Assembly: GCF_947492715.1 (NCBI RefSeq)
Contig: NZ_CANLNS010000009.1
Location: 1 to 64,000 of the forward strand
Origin: an uncultured Psychroserpens sp.
Lineage (GTDB): Bacteria > Bacteroidota > Bacteroidia > Flavobacteriales > Flavobacteriaceae
DNA: 64,000 bases
Reading direction: 5' to 3'
Shown: positions 17,256 through 25,775 of the stretch, piece by piece
Layout: each line of letters starts with the position of its first letter
How positions within the stretch are numbered: position 1 is the first letter of the stretch
Notes under the pieces: generated by a model
The model's input: the letters and a program-made list of their open reading frames with translations, nothing else
Databases searched by the model: none
What the model was told of the DNA's origin: nothing
Made by a program: the position numbers and the translations under genes

Positions 17256-17331
17256 TTAGCAATGGTTGAGTGGTTGCTTTTCGCTCGCCTTAACCATTTA
17301 GATGCTAAACTGTACCTGAACTCGTTTCAGG
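17256..17331 (-). promoter_or_regulatory. Structured 5' leader of rpsB
   Basis: Between rpsI and rpsB the minus-strand RNA can form a hairpin at 17315-17331 (CCTGAA/TTCAGG, 5-base loop). Closer to the gene it can form a larger stem at 17256-17308: TTAGCA plus ATGGTT pair with AACCAT plus TGCTAA, with a 5-base bulge on one side. The latter ends 27 bases before the S2 start codon. Position and shape fit an autoregulatory ribosomal-protein leader, but I cannot match it to a known class. Confidence 0.45.
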
Positions 17332-17375
17332 ATTTTTTTAATTGTTACTGAATAAAAATTCAGCGGTTTTAATTT

Positions 17376-17411
17376 AAAGCTGTTCTGACGATTAACCATC
17401 AGAACAGCTTT
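17376..17411 (-). terminator. Hairpin after rpsI
   Basis: Perfect 13-bp stem AAAGCTGTTCTGA / TCAGAACAGCTTT with a 10-base loop, 50 bases after the rpsI stop. The following minus-strand sequence has only a weak T-tract, so termination may be partial. A second small inverted pair (CTGAA/TTCAG) lies at 17348-17363. Confidence 0.6.
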
Positions 17412-17460
17412 GAGATTTTTATATTCCGAAGAAAATTCAGAATAATAAAAAAGGATAGGA

Positions 17461-17847
17461 TTAACGTTTCGAGAATTGGAACTTTTTCCTTGCTTTCTTC
17501 TGACCGAACTTCTTACGTTCAACCATACGAGGATCTCTAGTTAATAATCCTTCTGGCTTTAATATTAGTCTGTTTTCTGCATCAAGTTCGCACATTGCAC
17601 GAGATAATGCTAAACGGATCGCTTCGGCTTGACCTGTAATGCCACCACCATAAACGTTTACTGTAATATCAAAGTTGCCATCGTTGTTAGTCATAGCTAA
17701 AGGTTGGTTTACTTTATACTGCAATGTTGCAGTAGGAAAATAAACCGCCATGTCTTTTTTGTTTACCGTGATCTTGCCTTTTCCTTTAGCAAGGTACACA
17801 CGAGCAACAGCCGTCTTTCTACGACCGATTTTGTGAATTACTTCCAT
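17461..17847 (-). CDS. rpsI: 30S ribosomal protein S9
   Basis: A 128-residue small-subunit protein. IGRRKTAVARVYLAKGKGKITVN at the N-terminus and the basic C-terminal tail, ending ...KKFQFSKR, are the S9 signatures; the terminal Ser-Lys-Arg reaches the P site in ribosomes. Its ATG shares one base with the rplM stop codon (TAATG), so the two are translationally coupled. Confidence 0.98.
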   Translation of the reverse strand: MEVIHKIGRRKTAVARVYLAKGKGKITVNKKDMAVYFPTATLQYKVNQPLAMTNNDGNFDITVNVYGGGITGQAEAIRLALSRAMCELDAENRLILKPEGLLTRDPRMVERKKFGQKKARKKFQFSKR

Positions 17848-18302
17848 TAGTTAACTTTGTTTAAGTCGATTGCTTTTGGCTTTTGAGCTTCATGTTTGTG
17901 CTCAGAACCAACAACAACATTTAAATTACGGAATAAATCTGCACCTAATTTGTTTTTAGGGAGCATTCCTTTTACTGATTTTTCCACGATTCTTGCAGGA
18001 TCTTTTCCAAACAATTCATTCGCAGTTAAACTTCTTTGACCACCTGGATACCCTGTGTGACGAATGTACGTTTTGTCATTCCACTTGTTTCCTGATAAGT
18101 TGATTTTTTCAGCGTTGATAACAATTACGTTATCTCCACAATCAACATGTGGTGTGAAGTTAGGCTTGTGTTTACCTCTTAAAAGTATTGCTACTTTAGA
18201 AGCTAAACGACCTAGCGTTTGATTCTCAGCGTCAACTAAAACCCACTCTTTATTAACAGTAGCTTTGTTTGCTGAAATCGTTTTGTAGCTTAATGTGTCC
18301 AC
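17847..18302 (-). CDS. rplM: 50S ribosomal protein L13
   Basis: A 151-residue large-subunit protein with the typical L13 sequence: [38 protein letters not shown], then the HTGYPGG motif and [11 protein letters not shown]. It is first in the rplM-rpsI pair and is preceded by a promoter that has both consensus boxes. Confidence 0.98.
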   Translation of the reverse strand: MDTLSYKTISANKATVNKEWVLVDAENQTLGRLASKVAILLRGKHKPNFTPHVDCGDNVIVINAEKINLSGNKWNDKTYIRHTGYPGGQRSLTANELFGKDPARIVEKSVKGMLPKNKLGADLFRNLNVVVGSEHKHEAQKPKAIDLNKVN

Positions 18303-18349
18303 ACTTATTAATTTTGTTATTAAACATTCCTCTCTTAAAAAAGAGTTTG

Positions 18350-18380
18350 CAAATTTACGATTAAATATTTGATTACCAAA
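18350..18380 (-). promoter_or_regulatory. Promoter of rplM-rpsI
   Basis: On the minus strand TTTG (18377-18380), 19 bases, then TAAATTTG (18350-18357). Both elements match the Bacteroidota -33/-7 consensus at an optimal spacing. The leader of about 40 bases contains a small CTCTT/AAGAG hairpin. Confidence 0.8.
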
Positions 18381-18397
18381 TCCTATTTAGCCAATAT

Positions 18398-18429
18398 TTT
18401 GAGAGGGATTAAAAATAGTTTTATTTTTG
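18398..18429 (+). promoter_or_regulatory. Promoter of the DUF5916 gene
   Basis: TTTG (18398-18401), 20 bases, TATTTTTG (18422-18429). It is back to back with the rplM promoter. The predicted leader to the ATG at 18540 is about 105 bases. Confidence 0.7.
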
Positions 18430-18539
18430 TATTGGCTTGATAGATACCTTATTCGTTAAAATTTTCTGAAACCTGATGATTTAATGCAACAAAGGCTTTA
18501 AATTGAAGTCTTTAGAATAAAGACTAATCAATCAAATCA

Positions 18540-21200
18540 ATGAAAATCTCTACACTAATCACTGCATGTTTCATTTGCAGTTCACTAACCATTTTTGCTC
18601 AAAACGAACCATCCAATACCAAAAGAGTCTATACAACCTCGGCTATTAAAGATTTAGACGCACCTACTATTGATGGTGTTTTAGATGAAGACGCTTGGAA
18701 TATTGTAGAATGGACTTCAGACTATACAGAATTTCAGCCCGATGTTGGAACACCACCAACAGAGCAAACAAAAATGAAAATCATTTATGATGATAAAAAC
18801 CTCTATGTCGCATTTAAATGCTATCAAGCCGATCCTAGTACCATAGAAAAACGTATGGGACGCCGTGATGATTTCCCAGGAGATTGGGTTGAAATCAATC
18901 TTGGAAGTTATAATGATGATCGAACGGGTTTTTCGTTTACCATTTCAGCATCTGGGGTAAAAGGTGATGAATTTATATCTGATAATGGAAATTTTGATGG
19001 CAGTTGGAATCCTATATGGTATGCTGATACAAAAATTGATGATGATGGTTGGACTGCCGAAATACGAATTCCTTTAAGTCAGTTGCGTTTTGGAGATCTT
19101 GAAGATCAGGTTTGGGGCTTACAATCAACGCGACGTTATTTTAATAATGAAGAGCGATCAACATGGCAACCTCTACCTGCAAACCCTCCAGGATGGGTAA
19201 GTGAGTTTGGTGAACTACGTGGACTTGTGGGTTTAAAACCTCAAAAACAATTGGAAATTCAACCCTATACTGTTGTGCAATTAGATACCTATCAAGCCGA
19301 AGCAGGAAATCCTTTTAGAGACGGAAGTGATACCAAACTTACGGGCGGATTGGATGCCAAAATTGGTATTACAAACGACCTTACGGTTGATTTGACAATT
19401 AATCCAGATTTCGGACAAGTAGATGCAGATCCTGGAGCCATTGCATTAGATGGTTTTGAGATTTTCTTTCAGGAACGACGACCATTTTTTGTAGAGAATA
19501 AAAATGTTTTTGATTTTAGAGTGGGAGGCGGAAGAGATAATGTATTCTTCTCAAGACGTATTGGCCGAACACCTCAAGGCTTTACAACGGCCGATGGTAG
19601 TTTGGGTGAATATGAGGACATACCAAATTTTACAACAATTCTTGGTGCAGCAAAATTTAGCGGTAAGACGAAAAATGGTTGGGCTATTGGCCTTTTAGAA
19701 AGTATTACAGCTAAAGAGTATGCCGAGATTGAACTAGATGATCGTGAGGATGTTATCAATAGCTTGCCCGAAGTTGGTGAACGACGTGAGGAACTCGTCG
19801 AACCATTTACTAATTATTTAGTGGCAAGAGCGCAGAAAGATTTTAATAATCGTAACTCTTATATAGGTGCCATTGTAACATCTACAAACAGAAAGTTGGA
19901 AGGGAATTTAGATTTCCTGAGAAAAAGCGCTTATACAGGAGGTGTCGATTTTAGACATAACTGGAAAAACCGCAGGTACTATATTCAAGGGAATCTTACA
20001 TTGAGTAATGTTAATGGAAGTAAAGAAGCCATCACTAATACGCAAACGTCATTAACACATTTGTTTCAACGATCTGATGCCAGTCATGTGGATGTTGATC
20101 TTAACAAAACCTCATTAACAGGTTCAGGTGGACGACTGGAGTTTGGACAACGAGGTAGCGATAAATGGCGTTATACTATTGGCGGAAATTGGAAGTCTCC
20201 AGAATTAGAACTCAATGATATTGGGTTTTTAAGACAAGCAGATATCATCTCTCAATATGCTAATGTGAGACGCTTATTTAATAAGCCTACAAGTTGGTTT
20301 AGGAGAGCCAATATTGGTTTAGAACAATTTACTCAATATGATTTTGAAGGGAATTATAACAGGGTTCAGTATGAAATGAGCGGAAATATTAACTTCATAA
20401 ATAACTGGTTTGCCGATTTTGGTGCTGCTCATAAACCGAGAATATACAGTAATACAGTATTGAGAGGAGGTCCAAGATGGCGATGGAATGAAGAGAATTT
20501 CTGGTATATGTTTATTGGAACCGATCAACGCAAGAAGCTAAGTACGACTGTTGGTTATGTGAACTCTAGAGCAAAACAAAACAACTTTTCATTGGATCGC
20601 TATGAATTAAGATTTAGATACCAGCCTTTAAATTCATTGAGTATGTCTTTAAATTTTCAGTATGAGGAAAATCCGAATAGAACCCAATATGTCACTCAAT
20701 CTGATTTTAACGGAACACCTCGATATATCTTAGGTGAAATTGATAACGAAAGTTTGAGTGCTACCTTGAGAGTTAACTATAATATCAATCCTAATTTGAC
20801 CATTCAGTATTATGGACAGCCGTTTATATTTAAAGCGAAGTATTCTAACTTTAATTTTGTGAATAATCCAACAGCCGAAAACATTAACGATCGTGTTACT
20901 TGGTATGATTCTAATCAAATTTCTCAAGAAGACGGTTCGTATGTTGTGGATGAAGATGCTAATGGAACTGCAGATTATAGTTTTGGTGACCCTAACTTTG
21001 CGTTCGTACAATTTAGATCTAACCTTGTTGTGCGCTGGGAATACATACCAGGTTCAGAGGTTTTCTTAGTATGGTCTCAAGGTATTAACGGACTAGGCGA
21101 CGTTAATAATTCATTTGGTAGTATAATTGACAATCAAATTTTCAATCAGAAACCAGAAAATACGTTCTTAATAAAAGCGACTTACCGTTTTGTGTTGTAG
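18540..21200 (+). CDS. DUF5916 outer-membrane protein with CBM9-like domain
   Basis: An 886-residue exported protein with a signal peptide (MKISTLITACFICSSLTIFAQ). Residues about 35-230 form a carbohydrate-binding family 9-like domain (PTIDGVLDEDAWNIVEW, DDKNLYVAFKCY, WTAEIRIPLSQLRF). The rest is a DUF5916-type barrel, with DLTINPDFGQVDADPGAIALDGFEIFFQERRPFF and a C-terminal strand ending KATYRFVL. The family is widespread in marine Bacteroidota. Binding of glycans at the cell surface is plausible from the first domain, but its ligand is unknown. It converges with the next gene, 5 bases apart. Confidence 0.85.
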   Translation: MKISTLITACFICSSLTIFAQNEPSNTKRVYTTSAIKDLDAPTIDGVLDEDAWNIVEWTSDYTEFQPDVGTPPTEQTKMKIIYDDKNLYVAFKCYQADPSTIEKRMGRRDDFPGDWVEINLGSYNDDRTGFSFTISASGVKGDEFISDNGNFDGSWNPIWYADTKIDDDGWTAEIRIPLSQLRFGDLEDQVWGLQSTRRYFNNEERSTWQPLPANPPGWVSEFGELRGLVGLKPQKQLEIQPYTVVQLDTYQAEAGNPFRDGSDTKLTGGLDAKIGITNDLTVDLTINPDFGQVDADPGAIALDGFEIFFQERRPFFVENKNVFDFRVGGGRDNVFFSRRIGRTPQGFTTADGSLGEYEDIPNFTTILGAAKFSGKTKNGWAIGLLESITAKEYAEIELDDREDVINSLPEVGERREELVEPFTNYLVARAQKDFNNRNSYIGAIVTSTNRKLEGNLDFLRKSAYTGGVDFRHNWKNRRYYIQGNLTLSNVNGSKEAITNTQTSLTHLFQRSDASHVDVDLNKTSLTGSGGRLEFGQRGSDKWRYTIGGNWKSPELELNDIGFLRQADIISQYANVRRLFNKPTSWFRRANIGLEQFTQYDFEGNYNRVQYEMSGNINFINNWFADFGAAHKPRIYSNTVLRGGPRWRWNEENFWYMFIGTDQRKKLSTTVGYVNSRAKQNNFSLDRYELRFRYQPLNSLSMSLNFQYEENPNRTQYVTQSDFNGTPRYILGEIDNESLSATLRVNYNINPNLTIQYYGQPFIFKAKYSNFNFVNNPTAENINDRVTWYDSNQISQEDGSYVVDEDANGTADYSFGDPNFAFVQFRSNLVVRWEYIPGSEVFLVWSQGINGLGDVNNSFGSIIDNQIFNQKPENTFLIKATYRFVL

Positions 21201-21205
21201 AAAGG

Positions 21206-21904
21206 TTACCGAATTCGGGCTTGTAGTTCTGAGATTATGTTTGCATATACGCGAAGCACACGATCCCATTCTCTAAATAGTTGGTCACTCTTTACACTTG
21301 TTAATGGTAATCCAGATTGCTCACTTACGAGTTTTACTTTAAATACTGTTGGGTTGTCTCCAGTTTGTTTTACGATAACACGTGTTCTGATAGAGTTTTG
21401 CAGGAATGTTTGTAAAGACCAAGCCGTGCGCACATATCCTGTTTCTTTATCGGTCATTTCGATGACATCAAAATGAGATAATATAATTTGATTGATTAAT
21501 TTCCACGCTTTATCTTTTGAAGTTGAATTACATACTAGTTCGATATCAACATTAGCAATATCTGTTTGAATAGAGGCGTTATAAGCGTCATCCACTCTTA
21601 ACTCTAGATAATATGATTTAGGTGGACGTGGCATGTTTTTACGATTGCAGAATTCAATTTTTTCAGTCAGAAAACCTATTTTTTTTACAATAACCGTAAT
21701 ACAATCTTTTGAGGGTACTACAAGTTCCATACTACCTTTGCCTAAAAGTTTGCCGTTCACATGTATTTCTGCATCTGTTTCAGAACAACCGAAATCGATT
21801 TTCTTTTTACCAAAAAGAGCAGTGCCATTTTTATGTGAACTTGCGTAATTAGACGATATTCCGAAGGAAAAACATAATAGAAAGAGTAAAGATTGTTTAG
21901 TCAT
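21206..21904 (-). CDS. Secreted protein with PEGA-like domain
   Basis: A 232-residue protein with a signal peptide (about 1-22). Residues 40-90 look like a PEGA-type surface domain (AEIHVNGKLLGKGSMELVVPSKDCITVIVKKIGF). The remainder is an unrecognised domain with DKETGYVRTAWSLQTFLQNSIRTRVIVKQT, which recalls envelope-assembly lipoprotein domains in pattern only. A palindrome lies 63-80 bases upstream of its start, at the same distance from a -7-like box as in the operon at 24715. This suggests control by the adjacent two-component system. Confidence 0.65.
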   Translation of the reverse strand: MTKQSLLFLLCFSFGISSNYASSHKNGTALFGKKKIDFGCSETDAEIHVNGKLLGKGSMELVVPSKDCITVIVKKIGFLTEKIEFCNRKNMPRPPKSYYLELRVDDAYNASIQTDIANVDIELVCNSTSKDKAWKLINQIILSHFDVIEMTDKETGYVRTAWSLQTFLQNSIRTRVIVKQTGDNPTVFKVKLVSEQSGLPLTSVKSDQLFREWDRVLRVYANIISELQARIR

Positions 21905-21966
21905 GACTATAGGATTTTATGGTTGATTATTGTCAACCAAATTATAATCTATAAGTCTGAGATGAA

Positions 21967-21984
21967 ATACCTAATTGTAGGTAT
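21967..21984 (-). promoter_or_regulatory. Candidate operator of the NarL-type regulator (copy 1)
   Basis: ATACCTA-ATTG-TAGGTAT: perfect 7-bp arms with a 4-base spacer. It contains two TACCTAA-like heptamers (one mismatch) arranged 7-2-7, the layout known for NarL-family binding. It lies between the regulator's stop and the start of the PEGA-like gene. Its centre is about 38 bases upstream of the end of a minus-strand -7-like element (TA, three bases, TTTG, ending at 21938). Confidence 0.6.
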
Positions 21985-21990
21985 GCGCTT

Positions 21991-22620
21991 TTATAAATTT
22001 TTTAAAGCGTAATTTACCAAACCAGTATTGCTCTTTATGCCTAGTTTTTTATGTATGTTTTTTCGATGAGTGTCTATAGTGTATTTGCTCAGTTTTAAAT
22101 GTTTTGCCATTTGCAACGATGTTCTTCCTTTTACAATGAGCTCTAGAATCTCGGTCTCACGCTTAGTTAATAGTTGGTCATTTGGAATTAAATTTTCCTT
22201 ATGAAACCAATCTTGAATGTCTTTTGGTAGATTCTTACTAAAGAAATAATGGCCTTTCATAACAGTATGAATGGCTAAATGGAGCTCAGATTTATCTATA
22301 TTTTTTGTTACGTAGCCTTTAGCTCCAGCTTCTAACATTTCAATTACATCAATAGTTTGATCAAACATGCTTAGAGCCAGAACTTTAAGTTTTGAATAAT
22401 CTTTAGAGACCGTTTTGGTTAAACTAATACCATCCATAATTGGCATTCTAATATCAGTAAGAATGATATCTGGTAGAATACCATGCTTTAAAAGTTTTAA
22501 AACCTCAAGTCCATTGTTAGCCTCTGCAATAATGTCTATGTCAAAAGATTTTGATAGAATAGACTTTATACCATCTATAAAAAGTTGATGATCATCTGCT
22601 ATGATAATTTTAATAGTCAT
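21991..22620 (-). CDS. NarL/LuxR-family response regulator
   Basis: A 209-residue DNA-binding response regulator. The receiver domain (1-120) has the acidic pair Asp9-Asp10, the phospho-acceptor Asp56 in DIILTDIRMP, and a lysine in the YVTKN loop. The C-terminal LuxR-type helix-turn-helix (about 147-209) reads LLTKRETEILELIVKG and KLSKYTIDTHRKNIHKKLGI. Its start overlaps the kinase stop by four bases (ATGA), so the pair is coupled. Its likely DNA targets are the palindromes at 21967 and 24641. Confidence 0.93.
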   Translation of the reverse strand: MTIKIIIADDHQLFIDGIKSILSKSFDIDIIAEANNGLEVLKLLKHGILPDIILTDIRMPIMDGISLTKTVSKDYSKLKVLALSMFDQTIDVIEMLEAGAKGYVTKNIDKSELHLAIHTVMKGHYFFSKNLPKDIQDWFHKENLIPNDQLLTKRETEILELIVKGRTSLQMAKHLKLSKYTIDTHRKNIHKKLGIKSNTGLVNYALKNL

Positions 22621-24539
22621 AACGGAATGTTTAAAATAACTGTTGTACCGTTTCCTTCAGAGGTGTCTATTACAAATTCACCTTCAATTTTTTCAATGCG
22701 TTGTTCAATATTTATGAGTCCGATTCCAGATTTAGAAGCGTTGAGATTAAACCCTTTACCGTTATCTTCAACCATAATGGTTAGCATATTGTCTTGTTCA
22801 GAGAATTGGATGATAGCCTCATTAGCTTTCGAATGTTTGATGATGTTAGTTAATAGCTCTTGAATAATTCTAAAGATTTGAATTTCTAAAGTGTTTTCAA
22901 TGCGTTTGTTTACATCAATATTTATAACTTTTATGTCAATTTTTTTTGACTTTGAAATTTGTTTTGCGATAACTTTTGTCGAAGGAATCAATCCTTTATT
23001 TATTTGTGCACCGAAATTCTTATTTTTTGAAATATTTCGAATTTCATTATAAGTATCGTTCATTAATTTTTTAAGTCTATTGTAAAACCCTGAAAAATCC
23101 TCCTTGTCATCATAGCTCTCAAGATATAATTTAAGCGTTGCAACTTTACTCCCTAAATTGTCGTGTAAATCGGCAGCCATTTTTGATCGTTCTAATTCTT
23201 GAGCATCTAATATGGCGTCAATACCTTCTAGTTCTTGAGATTTTAAAAGTTGGTTGAAATCTTGTTCCTGAATCGTTAAGTTTTGCCCCATAATAATACG
23301 TTTACGTTTAGAATTTTTCTGTAAAAAGTAAATGAGTAATAGCATGAATACTAATGCCGATAAAGCAGCTATTAGAAAATTTCTATTTTGTTTTCTTTTG
23401 TAATTGGCTTCAAGATTATCAGTTTGGAGTTGCAAAATCTCTTTTTCTTTCTTTTCCGTTTCATATTTGGTTTGAACTTCCATAAAGTTTTTCTGACTTT
23501 CAGAATTCAGGATGCTATCATTTAGCAGGTTCGATTTTTCCGAATATTCTAGTGCCTTGTTCATTTGCCCCAAACCTTTATATGCCTCTCGCAAGTTGTT
23601 ATATACAAAAACCAGTTGTTTGCCTTTAATTTGTCGAGCTGCTTTATTAAAATAACTTATGGCTGTTGGATAGTCCTTATTTTTTAAATGGATATAGCCC
23701 AAGTTACTTTGTGCTATTTCAATACCAGATTTAAGGTTGAGTTCATTTTTAAGTGCTAAAGTTTTTTCAAGATATTGCTTCGCTTTTTCTGAGTCTTTGT
23801 TTAGATAAAGATCACCAAGGTTATTATATATAATTGATAATGATCGCTTATCACCAAGTTTGGTTGCTAATTGCTCGGCTTTAGCGTTGTAATCAATAGC
23901 TTTTAAAGTGTCACCATTCTTATAATACTGTGTGGCTAAATTAGGCAATGTAATGAGCCTAAATTGTGTCTGTTTTAAATTTTCAAAAATCTGAAGTGCC
24001 TTTTCACTGTACTCAATAGCTTTTGGAAAAAGCTCTAACTCGGCAAAAGCACTTGCAATGTTACTATAGCATTTTGCTGCATTTAAAGAATCATTGGTTT
24101 TTTCAAAAAAACTGGCACTCTCTGTTAATATAGATACGGTTTTATTATAATCACCTTGACGCAGTTTAATGGCGCCAAGACTAATATTTACAACAGCTAC
24201 GCGCTTGTCATCATTTAATTTTTGAAGCAGTCTTTTAGTGGTTTCAAAATAGTATACAGCAGAATCTAACTGTGCTGTAAAAAACTGAAAACGTCCTAGT
24301 TGATTGTTAGTTTCTGCTAATAGAGAATCGTTTAGTTTGTATTGAAAAGCCTTTTGAGCAAATACTTTTCCTTTATTAAGATCTATACGTTCATGAAGTT
24401 TTGCGAGTATTAAATTGGCTTTGGCAACTTCATAAGCATTATGTGAAGATTGGGTAATCGTTTTAAGACTGTCAATTTCTGTGTTTTGAGCACTTAGAAA
24501 GAAAGACATAACATAAATTATGACGACTAGGTTTTTCAT
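22617..24539 (-). CDS. TPR-containing sensor histidine kinase
   Basis: A 640-residue kinase with an N-terminal signal or anchor segment. About seven TPR repeats follow (40-345), probably periplasmic, then a short coiled coil and one membrane span near 380-400 (LIAALSALVFMLLLIYFL). The HisKA_3 dimerisation domain has the phospho-acceptor His459 in AADLHDNLGSKV. The ATPase domain (about 545-640) has the N box QELLTNIIKHSKA and the G box VEDNGKGF plus SGIGLINIEQRI. All catalytic motifs are intact. Operon mate of the response regulator; the TPR part presumably senses a protein or peptide signal. Confidence 0.93.
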   Translation of the reverse strand: MKNLVVIIYVMSFFLSAQNTEIDSLKTITQSSHNAYEVAKANLILAKLHERIDLNKGKVFAQKAFQYKLNDSLLAETNNQLGRFQFFTAQLDSAVYYFETTKRLLQKLNDDKRVAVVNISLGAIKLRQGDYNKTVSILTESASFFEKTNDSLNAAKCYSNIASAFAELELFPKAIEYSEKALQIFENLKQTQFRLITLPNLATQYYKNGDTLKAIDYNAKAEQLATKLGDKRSLSIIYNNLGDLYLNKDSEKAKQYLEKTLALKNELNLKSGIEIAQSNLGYIHLKNKDYPTAISYFNKAARQIKGKQLVFVYNNLREAYKGLGQMNKALEYSEKSNLLNDSILNSESQKNFMEVQTKYETEKKEKEILQLQTDNLEANYKRKQNRNFLIAALSALVFMLLLIYFLQKNSKRKRIIMGQNLTIQEQDFNQLLKSQELEGIDAILDAQELERSKMAADLHDNLGSKVATLKLYLESYDDKEDFSGFYNRLKKLMNDTYNEIRNISKNKNFGAQINKGLIPSTKVIAKQISKSKKIDIKVINIDVNKRIENTLEIQIFRIIQELLTNIIKHSKANEAIIQFSEQDNMLTIMVEDNGKGFNLNASKSGIGLINIEQRIEKIEGEFVIDTSEGNGTTVILNIPL

Positions 24540-24640
24540 GAATCAATTAATAGCTGTTTTAAAGTTACTAAATATTTTATGTATGATTGAGACCTGCTCT
24601 TGGCTATTGTTTCAAAAGTAGGTACTCATGATTCAAATTT

Positions 24641-24662
24641 ATATACCTAACATTAGGTATAT
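24641..24662 (+). promoter_or_regulatory. Candidate operator of the NarL-type regulator (copy 2)
   Basis: A perfect palindrome with 10-bp arms and a 2-base centre, containing TACCTAA-CA-TTAGGTA, a 7-2-7 arrangement of TACCTAA heptamers. It lies between the divergent kinase gene and the lipoprotein operon. Its centre is about 38 bases from the end of the -7 box at 24683-24690, a position suited to activation. A further half-site (TAGGTA) occurs at 24619-24624. A minus-strand TAAATTTG at 24634-24641 abuts it, so it may also affect the kinase promoter. Confidence 0.65.
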
Positions 24663-24682
24663 GAAATACAGATGTCTGCCTA

Positions 24683-24690
24683 TAACTTTG
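24683..24690 (+). promoter_or_regulatory. -7 box of the lipoprotein operon
   Basis: TAACTTTG, an exact TAnnTTTG, 24 bases before the ATG at 24715. No -33 TTG is present at the usual spacing; the palindrome at 24641-24662 lies directly upstream instead, which fits an activator-dependent promoter. Confidence 0.55.
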
Positions 24691-24714
24691 TTTTGAACCT
24701 TAAACTAAACACTC

Positions 24715-25191
24715 ATGAAAATTAAACTTTTAATGTTGTTGCCATTATTTATACTCCTTCAAGTAGGTGGGTGTAGCGATGATGACAGCGCTGACGATAC
24801 AGGTAATAATTTTATCAATTTTCTTGGAACTACCAATGATGGGAATGGCGGTTGTAATGTACAATCTGATGATGGTCTTGATGTTAGCTGCACATATACA
24901 GCATTTTATCAAAGAGATGGTCTGTCGTATACAATTGCAGTAACTCATAATGGTGAATGCAGAACGGCAACGTTTAATATGAGAGACAATTTAGATCAAC
25001 CGAGTCACGCTTATTTCCTTTTACAAGTAGCATCAAATGGCGTCGCAATAGATAATTATTTAGGTTTCTCAGGAACTGTAGACCTTGTTGATACTGGGGT
25101 AAGTTCGAGCATAAGATTTAATGGTACAGTCGTCAATACTGTCACTGGAGAAGAAGAGGCTATAGAAGGCTTTGTGCAATGTCCAATATAA
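24715..25191 (+). CDS. Putative lipoprotein, unknown function
   Basis: A 158-residue protein with a lipoprotein signal ending VGGC; Cys20 is followed by SDDD, an acidic run resembling the Bacteroidota surface-lipoprotein export signal. The mature part is small and beta-rich, with several cysteines (GGCNVQ, VSCTYT, GECRTATF, VQCPI), possibly disulfide-bonded. No named family is recognised. It is the first of three co-directional genes whose promoter carries the candidate NarL-type operator. Confidence 0.7.
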   Translation: MKIKLLMLLPLFILLQVGGCSDDDSADDTGNNFINFLGTTNDGNGGCNVQSDDGLDVSCTYTAFYQRDGLSYTIAVTHNGECRTATFNMRDNLDQPSHAYFLLQVASNGVAIDNYLGFSGTVDLVDTGVSSSIRFNGTVVNTVTGEEEAIEGFVQCPI

Positions 25192-25201
25192 AGAAATTAC
25201 T

Positions 25202-25774
25202 ATGAAAGCTATTAAATGTGTTATAATGATATGTTCGTTTTTTTGCATGGTATCATGTGAAGATGAGATTAGAGATTTGCTTGACGATCCAGAAATAGAT
25301 ATTAACGCAAGTTTTGTGATACCTATTACTGTGGATGTAGAGGGTTTAAATAACCCTAATCAGCAAATAACCTTTAGTGAATTAGGGGTCTATGACCTTT
25401 TAAGTAATCCACAAATTGCTGAAGAAGTTGGAGAGGCTGATCGTATAGAACGAGTTGTCGTTAATTCTATCACTTACGAGTTTAAGAATTTTAGTGGCAA
25501 TGTAGATGCTGATGTTGGGGGCTTATTGTTGTTTATCGTGAATTCTGAAGCAGAGTCATTTAATTTGCAAACCGTAAATGCCGCCGAATCTGATTTGTTT
25601 GAGACTGTATATAATTTGCCAGGAAATTTTGAAATAATAAGTGACAAAATAACCGAAACCAAAACTGTTTTTTTTAATTATAATGGAAACGCAACGCACA
25701 ATCCGGTTGCTTTTACATTACAAGTAATTATTAATGCTACAGTTACATTAAGATTAAATATTAATGATTTATAA
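25202..25774 (+). CDS. Putative lipoprotein, unknown function
   Basis: A 190-residue protein. I start it at the ATG at 25202, which gives a normal lipoprotein signal ending MVSC with Cys19 followed by EDE. A reading from 25172 would overlap the previous gene and push the signal inward. The mature part is beta-rich, with conserved-looking NASFVIPITVDVEGLN and no catalytic motif; it may be an adhesin-like or structural domain. It lies 10 bases after the preceding lipoprotein gene and one base before the next gene. Confidence 0.7.
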   Translation: MKAIKCVIMICSFFCMVSCEDEIRDLLDDPEIDINASFVIPITVDVEGLNNPNQQITFSELGVYDLLSNPQIAEEVGEADRIERVVVNSITYEFKNFSGNVDADVGGLLLFIVNSEAESFNLQTVNAAESDLFETVYNLPGNFEIISDKITETKTVFFNYNGNATHNPVAFTLQVIINATVTLRLNINDL

Positions 25775-25775
25775 G

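Noticed and set aside
17154-17522. Small frames around the rpsI-rpsB spacer on both strands
   Set aside because: They overlap ribosomal genes or hairpins and show no conserved sequence character.
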